DNA from: an uncultured Pseudomonadales bacterium
GTDB lineage: Bacteria > Pseudomonadota > Gammaproteobacteria > Pseudomonadales > Azotimanducaceae
DNA: 39,675 nt
Reading direction: 5' to 3'
NCBI GenBank assembly: GCA_938017975.1
Contig: CALIKQ010000034.1
Span: 1 to 39,675 of the forward strand
The notes below the pieces were generated by a model. That model had not been told where the DNA came from, ran no database searches, and saw only the letters and a list, made by a program, of their open reading frames with translations. Position 1 is the first letter of the stretch; every line of letters begins with the position of its first letter. The position numbers and the translations under genes were made by a program. Of this stretch, positions 7,377-15,993 are shown piece by piece.

Positions 7377-8939
7377 TCACACCCTCTCGGTGGCGGGCGC
7401 TCCGCGTGAAGAATCATCAGCTTCCATCATCGCATCCGCTAAAACCTCCAGTAAATCGAACCGAGCTGAATCCGTTCGTTTGACGTCTGTCATTTCATCT
7501 GGATCCAGTCGCAAATTGAAGAGTTGTTCCTCGCCTTTGGAGTTTCTCGTGAATCGATAATCACCGTAGATCAAGGAACGCGTACGCGCGGGGATAGGAG
7601 TAAGCTTAGCAGTGACCGAAACGATATCGTCTTCAATTAAAACAAAGTCGCGAACCGACTCCTTAGCTGAGCGCACAATCGGCATGAGCGAACGACCTTG
7701 AATACCGTCGTATGACGGAATTTTACACGCATCCATCAGAGTAGGTCCCAGATCGATCGATGATGCCAAGCTACGGGTCCGACCGCTGGAATGTTCGGGA
7801 GCACTGATCAGGAGTGGTACTTGTAACGTTCCTCGATAATGCATAAATCCTTTGAGAAACAATCCATGCTCTCCCATCATATCGCCATGATCTGACGTAA
7901 AAACCACGAGCGTATTATCGCGGATACCTAGGTCATCCAGACGATCCATAAGCTCGCCAATGCCTGCATCGACCATACTGATCATGCCATAGGTCGCTGC
8001 GATGGCTTCACCCAGCAGCGCATCGTTACCGAAGCCGCAGGGACTTACCCAATTCCGCTGATTTTTTGGGTGAATCGACTGGAACTGTTTTAGGTGCTGG
8101 GGCGCATCGGTTAACGCATCGAACCGACTCTCGGGCAAAGGCATGTGCTGAGGACGGTAGGCATCAAACCATTCCCCAGGCGGCGTCATGGGATGGTGGG
8201 GGTCTGGAAACGAGCAAAAGGCTAACCAAGGTTGTTCAGCCTTATGCGCCTCATCGATAAATGCCAACCCCTGATCAGTAACAAAGCGAGTGGAATGCAA
8301 ACTGGCATCATAAGGCGGCCGATAGATTTGCCGCCAATGCTCAGACCGATCCGTTCCTTGACTGTCACGATCCTGATCAATATCCAGTTCAGAGCGCTGA
8401 CCACCTCGCTCAAGAGCCCAGCGCAAATGGTGCCCCGCCACTCTCGCACCATGATCAATGCTCAATCTGATGTGATCAAAACCATAGAAATCCTGGGGGT
8501 CTGATGGCGCAGTATCAAGATACCGCTCAAAGTCTTCGACTTCATCCCAGCCGGCCTCATAGGGGATCTGCGCCGAGGGCGCCCCACGAAAAGGCATCAT
8601 TGAGTTTTTACTGACCCCGTGCTGCAAATGCGACTTCCCAATTAAACCCGTTCGATAACCTGCCTTTTTAAAGCCCCTCACAAACGTATTGACGCCTGGA
8701 TCGAGTGAACGATCATTGAAAACGACGCCATGTGCAGACGGCATCCGCCCCGTCATCACCGTCGATCGATTGGGCATACAGACTGGGTTCGAAACCCAAG
8801 CGTTTTCAAACACCATCGCCTTCTCCGCAAGGGCGTCTAGATTAGGCGTACGAACAACCTCATTGCCCATAAAACCAACGTCCGCAGCGCGATGCTGATC
8901 CGTCATAATGAACAGCACATTCATTGGCTTTTCCGTCAT
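7377..8939 (-). CDS. type I sulfatase / alkaline-phosphatase superfamily hydrolase
   Basis: 520 residues, with AAGGA nine bases before the ATG at 8939. The sulfatase signature is intact: Cys54-x-Pro56-x-Arg58 (VCMPNRSTVMTGR), where Cys54 would become formylglycine. Metal ligands include Asp14 in IMTDQ and the late FTSDHGDMMGEHG segment with a downstream Lys. The TDQ rather than DD start is shared with some choline-sulfatase and phosphonate-monoester-hydrolase-like members. There is no signal peptide, so it should act in the cytoplasm on an imported sulfate or phosphate ester. No formylglycine-generating enzyme, sulfate permease or other sulfatase lies in the window. The substrate is unknown. 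Confidence 0.9.
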   Translation of the reverse strand: MTEKPMNVLFIMTDQHRAADVGFMGNEVVRTPNLDALAEKAMVFENAWVSNPVCMPNRSTVMTGRMPSAHGVVFNDRSLDPGVNTFVRGFKKAGYRTGLIGKSHLQHGVSKNSMMPFRGAPSAQIPYEAGWDEVEDFERYLDTAPSDPQDFYGFDHIRLSIDHGARVAGHHLRWALERGGQRSELDIDQDRDSQGTDRSEHWRQIYRPPYDASLHSTRFVTDQGLAFIDEAHKAEQPWLAFCSFPDPHHPMTPPGEWFDAYRPQHMPLPESRFDALTDAPQHLKQFQSIHPKNQRNWVSPCGFGNDALLGEAIAATYGMISMVDAGIGELMDRLDDLGIRDNTLVVFTSDHGDMMGEHGLFLKGFMHYRGTLQVPLLISAPEHSSGRTRSLASSIDLGPTLMDACKIPSYDGIQGRSLMPIVRSAKESVRDFVLIEDDIVSVTAKLTPIPARTRSLIYGDYRFTRNSKGEEQLFNLRLDPDEMTDVKRTDSARFDLLEVLADAMMEADDSSRGAPATERV

Positions 8940-9100
8940 ACTGGTTCATCCTTTTGCATGAGGCGCTAAGATCAATTGGTTCCGCCATATCATAACAGGC
9001 AGATTGACTCCTGCTTCAAGTGAAGGGACCTTAAGAACCAGAAAAACCATGACGGAGCGAAGACCTAACTCCTCGGGGAGCAACCTCTGGGCTGGGTCAA

Positions 9101-9667
9101 GTGTCAAAGTATCAAGTTACACAAGAACAAGCGATGAGAAACCAGTTACTTCAATTCCTCCTGAAGGTGGCAACAAACAAAACCGGCGGTCGGGTCCTCA
9201 TGAGACTCATTACACCCACAGACCGACTACTTTTGCGGCTTACCCGAGGCAGATTTTGTATTTCGGCAATGGGCGCGCCAACCTTGCTGCTTGAAACGAT
9301 TGGACGCAAATCGGGCAAAAAAAGAGCAACGCCACTTTTATATCTTCGCGACCATCACTCTGCTGATACGCTTTACGTCATTGGTTCCCGAGGCGGCCAG
9401 GGAGGACAGGCGCACTGGGCACTTAACCTTTCGATTCATCCTCTAGCAGTGGTTCATTCCCCCGAAGGTACGGGAGACTATTTCGCGGAGCGAATTACAG
9501 GAGATCACCGGGCCAAGATCTGGAAAGCCTTTGTCGCCTTTAATCCGGGATTCAATATCTATCAAAGTCGACTGAAGCAAGAAATACCGATTTTTGCACT
9601 CAAGCCCGAGCTTGGGTCGCTCGAAGCGGCTTCCAGCGAGAACGGCTCTGGCTATCTGTCCAATTGA
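9101..9667 (+). CDS. Ddn-like (DUF385/FDOR-A) deazaflavin-dependent oxidoreductase
   Basis: 188 residues from the GTG at 9101; the ATG at 9134 (177 residues) is an equally plausible start, and neither has a strong ribosome binding site. The signature TIGRKSGKKRATPLLYL, a VIGSRGGQGG loop and HWALNLSIHP match the split-barrel Ddn family (PF04075). That family uses reduced F420 to reduce nitro groups, quinones or enones. The Trp-x2-Asn-Leu position is kept. F420 is scattered rather than universal in Proteobacteria, so this gene and the LLM genes imply either F420 supply or use of another flavin. It is monocistronic and ends 65 bases before the convergent SnoaL-like gene. Confidence 0.82.
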   Translation: MSKYQVTQEQAMRNQLLQFLLKVATNKTGGRVLMRLITPTDRLLLRLTRGRFCISAMGAPTLLLETIGRKSGKKRATPLLYLRDHHSADTLYVIGSRGGQGGQAHWALNLSIHPLAVVHSPEGTGDYFAERITGDHRAKIWKAFVAFNPGFNIYQSRLKQEIPIFALKPELGSLEAASSENGSGYLSN

Positions 9668-9732
9668 GCATTCACTCCGAGCCCTGCAGTCGCTGATTGT
9701 GACACATGCTGTTGATCGAGAATGGCTGGGTG

Positions 9733-10146
9733 CTAACCCTTTTGAACGCGGGTACCGCGCCGGACGAGTTCGTGTCGAGCAATCTTCCAGCCCTCCGACT
9801 CTCGTCTTAAATCAGTGAAGTACGTCGCCCAGAGTATCAAAGTGGTCTCAGGATCATCGGCCATATAATGCAGAGCTTGCACGTCAGTGCGAGCGGACGC
9901 CTGATCACCACTGATTGAGACCAGTTGAGGACCCAGCATGTGTTGGGTCTGTCCAAAAACCGAAAGCTTGCCTTTGACATCTTCAGTCCAACGATCAGCG
10001 CCAATAACAGGATCACCACCAAACCCAACAATCTCAACATCATCCGCAAAACAGGCCCGATATTGATCGAAGTCGCGATCATCAACCCCGGCAGCATATC
10101 GTGTCATCACGTCTTGGATAGCCAATCGATCCTCGAGCTCACTCAT
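9733..10146 (-). CDS. SnoaL-like (NTF2-fold) protein
   Basis: 137 residues from the second ATG (10146), which has AGGGAG at proper spacing; the first ATG at 10152 is too close to it. The opening LEDRLAIQDVMTRYAAGVDDRDFDQYRACFADDVE is the classic SnoaL_4 start (helix-helix, D and FADD). The remaining strands complete a cone-shaped NTF2 fold. Such proteins serve as small isomerases, dehydratases or ring-hydroxylating dioxygenase accessory or beta-like subunits. It lies 269 bases downstream of the first Rieske alpha subunit on the same strand, which raises the possibility of functional linkage. The gap holds a short GCCTC/GAGGC hairpin (10266-10278) and no gene. Confidence 0.85.
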   Translation of the reverse strand: MSELEDRLAIQDVMTRYAAGVDDRDFDQYRACFADDVEIVGFGGDPVIGADRWTEDVKGKLSVFGQTQHMLGPQLVSISGDQASARTDVQALHYMADDPETTLILWATYFTDLRRESEGWKIARHELVRRGTRVQKG

Positions 10147-10415
10147 CTGCATTCTCCCTTATCGTTATTTTTTGTTTGTTTGACTTGTTCGATCGTTTTT
10201 CGTTCATTGATGGAGGACTGCACCCATTGAAGTCGTATGGGGCGTAGGCTATTAGGGGTACCCAGGCCTCCTAGAGGCTTCGCACGATGACGTCGCTCAA
10301 AGTCAGATTAAAACCAGTGAAACCTTGGCTTCAAGAATTTGATGCTAGGCCCTTTGGTCATAGCAGCCAATCCAGCACATTTGAGCCGTAGCGTTAAAGC
10401 TCCGCTGTTGATTTT

Positions 10416-11789
10416 CTAGGAAGCGTTTTTTGGCAATCGACCTTCAATATAATCATCAATCAACTCATGATATCGGCGAATCCGTTTTTCCTGATTCGAG
10501 AGATAAACCCCTTGAAAGCCTCTTGATCTGAACCCTCGCTGTTGCGTCACAAAAACAGCAACATCTTCCTCAATGGCAGCACCAATAGAATCCTCACCAT
10601 AGGTCAACATATTCAAAGGCGCTTCGGTGTGGCCTTCGGTTGCAATCACATTGGAACCCGCACGCCCACCATGTTTTGAACCTGCCTGAATCGCTGCAGG
10701 ACTTGAATACCACCAGTTATCAAACAAGCATTGCTCTGGATCGTCTCGGTGCGGCCTGGCTCTTAGGAAATGGAACCCGTCGGACCAAACCGATACCGCA
10801 AAATTAGGGAATAATGTGTAGTGAAACGCGTCAGTAAATTGCTCGTCGGGAATGCGGTCGTAATGCGTGTAACCCCGTTCAGGGCCCAGCCTACGCTTTG
10901 CCTCCTGCAGCGCTTCGCGGGTGGCTTCCGGACGACCTTTAAATGCCTCGGGATCAATCTCCCAATAGCGCAGCTGAGAGGCGAGTGGCTCGAGAATATT
11001 CCCCTCGGCATCAGTCGATCCAACGCCAAAACCACCTTTCATCACCATCCGATTGTGCCCTTCATCGGACAAATCAAATTGAGTTTCTTTAAAATAGGTA
11101 TCGATGTGCCCCCGAATCGCTTTACGATCCGTGTCTGGCGTGGCGCCCATATGCACCGTCGGCACATGGTAGGACTCATTAAAGTTGTCCAGTACGATTT
11201 TCCAGTTACAAGGCAACCACATGGTGTTGGCCATGGTTCGCCGCCAGGTGTGGATATCACGAGCAGCCCAATCGTCCCAAATCGGTCCTAGATAAGACTG
11301 CAAAGATTGGCAGTCTGGATCCATGTTAACAAAAATGAATCCAGCAAATGTTTCGCAGGAGAGCTCCTGAAGCCTGACTTTTCCGCAAGGATTGCCCTCT
11401 GGGAAATCTTCCTTGTCAGGCGCAAAGTTTAAAGTGCCGTCAGGTGTAAATGCCCAGCTGTGATACTTACAAACAAACCGGCGCAGGACCGTGCCCTTTG
11501 CCTCTGAGACTAGGGGGTTCCCGCGGTGCTGACAGACATTATAAAACGCCTTCACCGAACCATCTTTTTGACGGACCATCAAAATTTCTTCGGGCCCAAC
11601 TTCTTCCATTTGCCAATCGCCGGGGTTCGGAAGCTCTGCTTCTCGACCAAGCAAAAGCCAAACCTTGGTCCACATGCCTTCCCATTCCTGATTCATAAAT
11701 TCTTTCGCGGTGTAGCGAGAACCAGGTATGCGATGGCCTCGAGTTTCTTGTTCAGGCCAACGATCAAGATTACGGAGCTGCTCTGACAT
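10416..11789 (-). CDS. Rieske non-haem iron oxygenase, alpha subunit (bridging-Glu type)
   Basis: 457 residues from the ATG at 11789, preceded by AAGGAAAGG; the frame runs on to 11888 but without a ribosome binding site. The Rieske [2Fe-2S] ligands are Cys86, His88, Cys107 and His110 (CQHRG, CKYHSW). The mononuclear iron site is His208-x4-His213, with a late Asp in EEDVAVF. The residue that relays electrons between subunits, normally Asp in naphthalene-type enzymes, is Glu205 (NESYH), as in the carnitine and glycine-betaine monooxygenase group. No reductase or ferredoxin is adjacent. It is the third oxidative gene in a leftward run with a second Rieske protein, an MFS carrier and a PLP enzyme. 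The substrate is unknown. Confidence 0.92.
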   Translation of the reverse strand: MSEQLRNLDRWPEQETRGHRIPGSRYTAKEFMNQEWEGMWTKVWLLLGREAELPNPGDWQMEEVGPEEILMVRQKDGSVKAFYNVCQHRGNPLVSEAKGTVLRRFVCKYHSWAFTPDGTLNFAPDKEDFPEGNPCGKVRLQELSCETFAGFIFVNMDPDCQSLQSYLGPIWDDWAARDIHTWRRTMANTMWLPCNWKIVLDNFNESYHVPTVHMGATPDTDRKAIRGHIDTYFKETQFDLSDEGHNRMVMKGGFGVGSTDAEGNILEPLASQLRYWEIDPEAFKGRPEATREALQEAKRRLGPERGYTHYDRIPDEQFTDAFHYTLFPNFAVSVWSDGFHFLRARPHRDDPEQCLFDNWWYSSPAAIQAGSKHGGRAGSNVIATEGHTEAPLNMLTYGEDSIGAAIEEDVAVFVTQQRGFRSRGFQGVYLSNQEKRIRRYHELIDDYIEGRLPKNAS

Positions 11790-12014
11790 TTGCTTTCCTT
11801 TCCTTTCTTTTAATCCACCTATCGGTCGGTTTGGTTCATTCATCAATGACAGGACGTTCTGACTTTGCTCGTTATTGAACTGAGCCATAACAGGTCTTGT
11901 GAGAACCTTCGTCGCGCTTCATCTAGCATGATGACTCATGGTACGCCTTTACTGCAACTACCAAAGCCACGCATTCACCAAAGACATAGGTGGTAACCGT
12001 TGTTTAAGGTTGCG

Positions 12015-13190
12015 CTAAGAGTTTACAGCCTCAAAGGTTAGCAGCGGGGGCAAATTCAGAGCCCCGCGAATCACATTATGATAGTGGTGCAGTGCGGGCT
12101 CATTACGACCAAAGAGATGATATCGCTGAGCACCAGAACCAATATTGCGCTGAATCGAAACTGCTACAGCATAGTCTTCATTCACGATAATTTCGTTGAA
12201 CCCTTGAAATCTGCTCTCTGTGATCTCTGCTGCGATTTCTGGGTTGGGGTAGTACCGATGATGGGTTTTTGACCGACCTGGCCGATCATCATCGGGATAC
12301 ATTCGAAGCAGATCTACCCCGGCTGGATCTACCAACAAAATAACATTAGGAAACATATAATAAACGTTGAGCGTAATCATACGGTAAGGCCAATCTTGGG
12401 TCGGTATGCCTTCGCTGATAACGTGATTGAATCCGCCTTTGCTCGCAAAGACCATTCGATAATGTTGGTCAAATACATCGTGGGTTTGCAAGTTGCCGAT
12501 AATATCGTTGGCAAGGGTGTTTTGATGCAACACATTGAAGTGATAGTTTTCTCCGAAGGTGTCGACCGCAAGCTTCCAGTTGATATCAGAGATTAAAACT
12601 TGTTCTTCGCGAAAATCATGTGCTCTAAAGCCCCAGTGCTCCATCTCATCATGCAGAGGTCCTAATAATGTCTCGGGATCAAGCGGATCACCCGGTGTTG
12701 GTTTGACCCACAACAGGCCCGCTACTTCACAAGCGGGCAATTCACGTAAACCAAGTTCATCGCAATCAACATCACCAAACTGTCCTTGCCGCGTAACAGC
12801 AATCAGGTCACCCGTGTTGTGATAAGTCCAAGCATGGAACGGACAACTGAATCGACGGGCCACGCCGCGGCCCTCAGGTACGACTTGCGCCCCCCGATGC
12901 TGACAGACATTTAAAAACGCGCGAAACGCTCCAGATTCATCACGGGTCATGAGGATTGGCACACCTACTTCGTTTGTCGCAAGATAACTATGCACGTCCG
13001 GTAAATCGGAACTTAAACCAAGCAGCAGGGGCGTTTGTTTGAACAAAACCTCCTGCTCTAGCGCAAGCCGCTCTAAACCGACAAACTCCTCTACCGGCGC
13101 ACACAGCACTTGTCCAGCATCCGCTGTGGTGCCAGCGTCTAAATTGTTTTTTAGCGTTTCTAGAACGCGAAGACGCTCTTCTTTTCTCAT
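12015..13190 (-). CDS. second Rieske non-haem iron oxygenase, alpha subunit
   Basis: 391 residues from the ATG at 13190, with AGGAG six bases upstream; the longer frame to 13229 has no such signal. The Rieske ligands are Cys96, His98, Cys116 and His119. The catalytic iron site is His217-x4-His222 in GENYHFNVLH, with Glu214 in the bridging position and a late Asp in NEDYAVAV. It is shorter and clearly diverged from the neighbour at 10416, so this is not a recent duplication. It sits 225 bases upstream of that gene and 72 bases downstream of the MFS transporter on the same strand, which suggests a shared transcript. No beta subunit or reductase is seen. Confidence 0.92.
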   Translation of the reverse strand: MRKEERLRVLETLKNNLDAGTTADAGQVLCAPVEEFVGLERLALEQEVLFKQTPLLLGLSSDLPDVHSYLATNEVGVPILMTRDESGAFRAFLNVCQHRGAQVVPEGRGVARRFSCPFHAWTYHNTGDLIAVTRQGQFGDVDCDELGLRELPACEVAGLLWVKPTPGDPLDPETLLGPLHDEMEHWGFRAHDFREEQVLISDINWKLAVDTFGENYHFNVLHQNTLANDIIGNLQTHDVFDQHYRMVFASKGGFNHVISEGIPTQDWPYRMITLNVYYMFPNVILLVDPAGVDLLRMYPDDDRPGRSKTHHRYYPNPEIAAEITESRFQGFNEIIVNEDYAVAVSIQRNIGSGAQRYHLFGRNEPALHHYHNVIRGALNLPPLLTFEAVNS

Positions 13191-13262
13191 CCCGCACTCC
13201 TGCCGAACCCATCTGTGGTAACCAAACATTCTGCAGGATCATGCCAGCAGAAAAATGCAACA

Positions 13263-14543
13263 TCAATGCTTGCTGGACCCTCTCAATCTCAAGGTCGCCA
13301 AGGCACCAAGCACACCAAAAAACGCGACGAGCCAATAGTATAGGTCAAAGCCCAGCTTGCCCGGAAATGCTTCCATCAAACGCGCACTGATCCAGGGCTG
13401 GTAGAAGTCAGGCGCATATCCGATAAAGCTGAGTAATCCGATGGCAAGTCCCTTTAAGCGCACATCCACCTCAGCTCGCTCTAGGGTCGCCCAAAAAATT
13501 CCTCGAATACCGTAAGTCAGGAGACCAAGCATCAGCACGATGCTTAAGATCAAAAACACACCCATCTCGACTGGCACCTGTGTCAACGCGATAAAAGTCA
13601 ACGAGCTTGCGACCAACAATGCCGCCATGACCTCCTCTCGGCCCCAAAAGTCTCCAGCAAACCCGGCCAATGTTGCCCCGATTGGCCGCATCCAGAGTTT
13701 AGCAACGGTAAAGGTTCCAACCATCACGGCTGACAATCCAAGAAAGCTCTGCAGGTATGCTGAAAGGCTATAAGTCGCCCAAAACAATTGGTAGCCCGTG
13801 AGCATGCAAAGTGCTACCAGCCACAGAGACCGATTACGAGCAAGCTTTCCAAGGTCTGTCCAAAATGTCGATGGGCTTTTTGATTTCGCTTCATCAGTGG
13901 CGCCGCTGGGCAGGGCAACCCAAATGAGAGGCGCCACAAGCAATGACGAAAAACTATAAAAGACAATGACTCGCTGCAGTGCTTCAGCCGAGGATACCTC
14001 AGCCGATTCAAGGGCATAGGCAAAAATCACCAACGCAAGGCTTGCCAAAACAGCCTCAACCAGGCCACGTCCTCCATCCAACAGCCCAAAAAACCTCCCC
14101 TGATCATGAGCTTGAGCGATTAAGCTCACGCTTTTGATCATAGAAGCCCAAAACGTCAGACCCGTGGTGACACCCCACGCCATAAAAATAAAACGAAAAG
14201 CCCAGAGCTCAGGCAAGGTTGCATACCAAAATCCCAATAATCCGGTCGCCGCTAGCGAAAAAGTCAACAAGCTCCGAGGTGAAAAGCGATCTGCCAACCA
14301 CCCACTTGGAATATAGGTCAGGACGAAAATCGCGCCGAGCAGCGAGTAGGTATCCCGAAGGTCGACACCGCTGATTCCAAAGGCCTCAAGCAGAGTAAGT
14401 TCGAAGTTTTGCCTTAAATAAACCAAGGGGTAGACCGCACCACCAGCTAGAATCATCAGCGACAACTGCCCATACCGCCTGAGCGAGCTCGACGGTTGAT
14501 CCAAAGCAGATTCGGCAGTGCTCACCGAACGCTGCTCAGCCAT
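13263..14543 (-). CDS. major facilitator superfamily transporter
   Basis: 426 residues, with AGGGAG about seven bases before the ATG at 14543. About twelve hydrophobic helices are visible. The loop after helix 2 reads GWLADRFSPR, the MFS motif A (GxLaDrxGrk-like). The N-terminal 27 residues are polar and the C-terminus is short and basic. Conserved AWGVTTGLTFWASMIK in the first half recalls organic-phosphate or sugar-phosphate/anion symporter relatives, but the substrate cannot be assigned. Its place between the PLP enzyme (79 bases upstream) and the two Rieske oxygenases suggests that it imports or exports their substrate. Confidence 0.88.
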   Translation of the reverse strand: MAEQRSVSTAESALDQPSSSLRRYGQLSLMILAGGAVYPLVYLRQNFELTLLEAFGISGVDLRDTYSLLGAIFVLTYIPSGWLADRFSPRSLLTFSLAATGLLGFWYATLPELWAFRFIFMAWGVTTGLTFWASMIKSVSLIAQAHDQGRFFGLLDGGRGLVEAVLASLALVIFAYALESAEVSSAEALQRVIVFYSFSSLLVAPLIWVALPSGATDEAKSKSPSTFWTDLGKLARNRSLWLVALCMLTGYQLFWATYSLSAYLQSFLGLSAVMVGTFTVAKLWMRPIGATLAGFAGDFWGREEVMAALLVASSLTFIALTQVPVEMGVFLILSIVLMLGLLTYGIRGIFWATLERAEVDVRLKGLAIGLLSFIGYAPDFYQPWISARLMEAFPGKLGFDLYYWLVAFFGVLGALATLRLRGSSKH

Positions 14544-14622
14544 TGCAGCGCTCCCTCACCAGCGCTCCCCTCACCGATGAACCACAAGGAATAACCCCCC
14601 CGATAATATTCGAGGCTCACAC

Positions 14623-15843
14623 TCACAAAACAGCCTCGAGGGCATTGAGCAACTGTTCGATCTCGCTGACGCTGGTGTAATGCACGAAGCTGAGCCGAAG
14701 CAAACCGTGCTCAGGCCGCTCTCCCATTGCCTCAATCACGCGCCCCCCGTAAAAGTCGCCATCTCCGGCCATAATGCCGTGCTGAGCAAGCGCTCCGGCG
14801 ACGCGCTGACCAGGCGCCTGTAGCGCGACCGCTACCGTCGGCGCTCGTTTCAAGGCATCACTGGGACCAAGCAATCGCGCATCATTTTTGGAGGCGAAAT
14901 AATCCAATACCGGCTGAAGTAGAGCCTGTTCGTGCGCTCTAAACAAGTCATGAACCCGTTGTCCTCGCTGCTCTGCAGTTAGCCCGCCACAACCATGATG
15001 TTCGGCGATGCAATCGATGTACTCCGGGATACCAGCGCAGGCAGCGATCTGCGCATGGTCTGGTCCCGCTGGCGTGAATTTTTTCGTGCGATCGTAGCCG
15101 TTGAAATGATGCCCTTGATTGGGCAGGCGCTCGGCAAGAGCCTCACGGATCACCATCACGCCCTGATGCGGACCATATGTTTTATAGGTTGAAAACAAGT
15201 AGATATCGGCACCTAGTTCCGCGACGTTTGGAAGCCCATGAGGTGCATAAGAGACACCGTCAACGCAGCTCACGGCACCGGAGTCCCGAACTAGACGGGT
15301 CAGCTCCTGGACAGGATTAATTTCTGCAACAATATTTGAGCAATGGGGGAAGCAGACCAACTTGACTTTCTGATCAAGGAGCTCGGTGAGCGCACCAACC
15401 TCGAGGCTACCTGAGTCGGGGTCCACGCACCACTGCCGAACCTCAATACCTGATTCTGCCAAACGCCGCCAGGGCCCCGAATTGGCCTCATGGTCTTGGT
15501 TGGTGACAATAATGGCGTCTCCCTCCTCAAGCATTTGCCGAAAGGCTTGAGCCAACACGTAAGTGTTTTGCGTTGTCGAAGGTCCGAAACTCACCTCAGA
15601 GGGATCAACACCCAACAGAGCCGACAGCCTATTACGTGCTTCATCCATCTCCGCACCGCCCAGTCTCGAGGCTTCGAAACCATAATATGGTTGCACCTTG
15701 CGAGACCGATAAAACCGCTCCAAGCGATCGGTCACCTGCCGGCAGGGGTAGGATCCCCCAGCATTTTCAAATAAGGCTTGTCCTTGGAGCGCGGGTTCTG
15801 AAAAAGCGGGGAACTGCGACCGCACAAAGTCTATATCCAGCAT
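14623..15843 (-). CDS. class V aminotransferase-fold PLP enzyme, cysteine desulfurase-like (VC1184 type)
   Basis: 406 residues, with GGAGGG five bases before the ATG at 15843. PLP contacts are clear: Lys221 in FSTYKTYGPHQG (Schiff base), Asp195 in CVDGVSYAPHG and His118 in NQDHEAN. The order FENAGGSYP, FGPSTTQNTY, SNIVAEINPV matches the cysteine-desulfurase-like family often annotated as VC1184 type. It lacks an obvious mobile catalytic Cys loop typical of IscS, so desulfurase activity is doubtful; lyase or transaminase chemistry on an amine is possible. It is the first gene of the leftward block that continues with MFS and Rieske genes. Confidence 0.88.
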   Translation of the reverse strand: MLDIDFVRSQFPAFSEPALQGQALFENAGGSYPCRQVTDRLERFYRSRKVQPYYGFEASRLGGAEMDEARNRLSALLGVDPSEVSFGPSTTQNTYVLAQAFRQMLEEGDAIIVTNQDHEANSGPWRRLAESGIEVRQWCVDPDSGSLEVGALTELLDQKVKLVCFPHCSNIVAEINPVQELTRLVRDSGAVSCVDGVSYAPHGLPNVAELGADIYLFSTYKTYGPHQGVMVIREALAERLPNQGHHFNGYDRTKKFTPAGPDHAQIAACAGIPEYIDCIAEHHGCGGLTAEQRGQRVHDLFRAHEQALLQPVLDYFASKNDARLLGPSDALKRAPTVAVALQAPGQRVAGALAQHGIMAGDGDFYGGRVIEAMGERPEHGLLRLSFVHYTSVSEIEQLLNALEAVL

Positions 15844-15993
15844 AAATGCCCTCCATTGAAATCCCGTGCATCTTACCGGTTTACACTTTTATTTGCCCAA
15901 ATACTGGCATTCACGGGCGAGTCAATTGGCTATTCACGCCTAAGCCATTTAACCTTTAAGATCTAAAGTAGAGAACACCAAGAGCAAACACCC
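15844..15993. promoter_or_regulatory. divergent promoter region
   Basis: 150 bases between the start of the PLP enzyme (leftward) and the first carotenoid oxygenase (rightward), so both promoters must lie here or within the genes. On the minus strand TTGGGC is followed 19 bases later by TAAGAT, a poor sigma-70 match. Nothing convincing is seen for the plus strand. Confidence 0.4.

Noticed and set aside
9004-9294. 96-codon plus-strand ORF ahead of the Ddn-like gene
   Set aside because: Runs into the Ddn-like frame with low-complexity polar sequence; the Ddn-like frame carries the family motifs.
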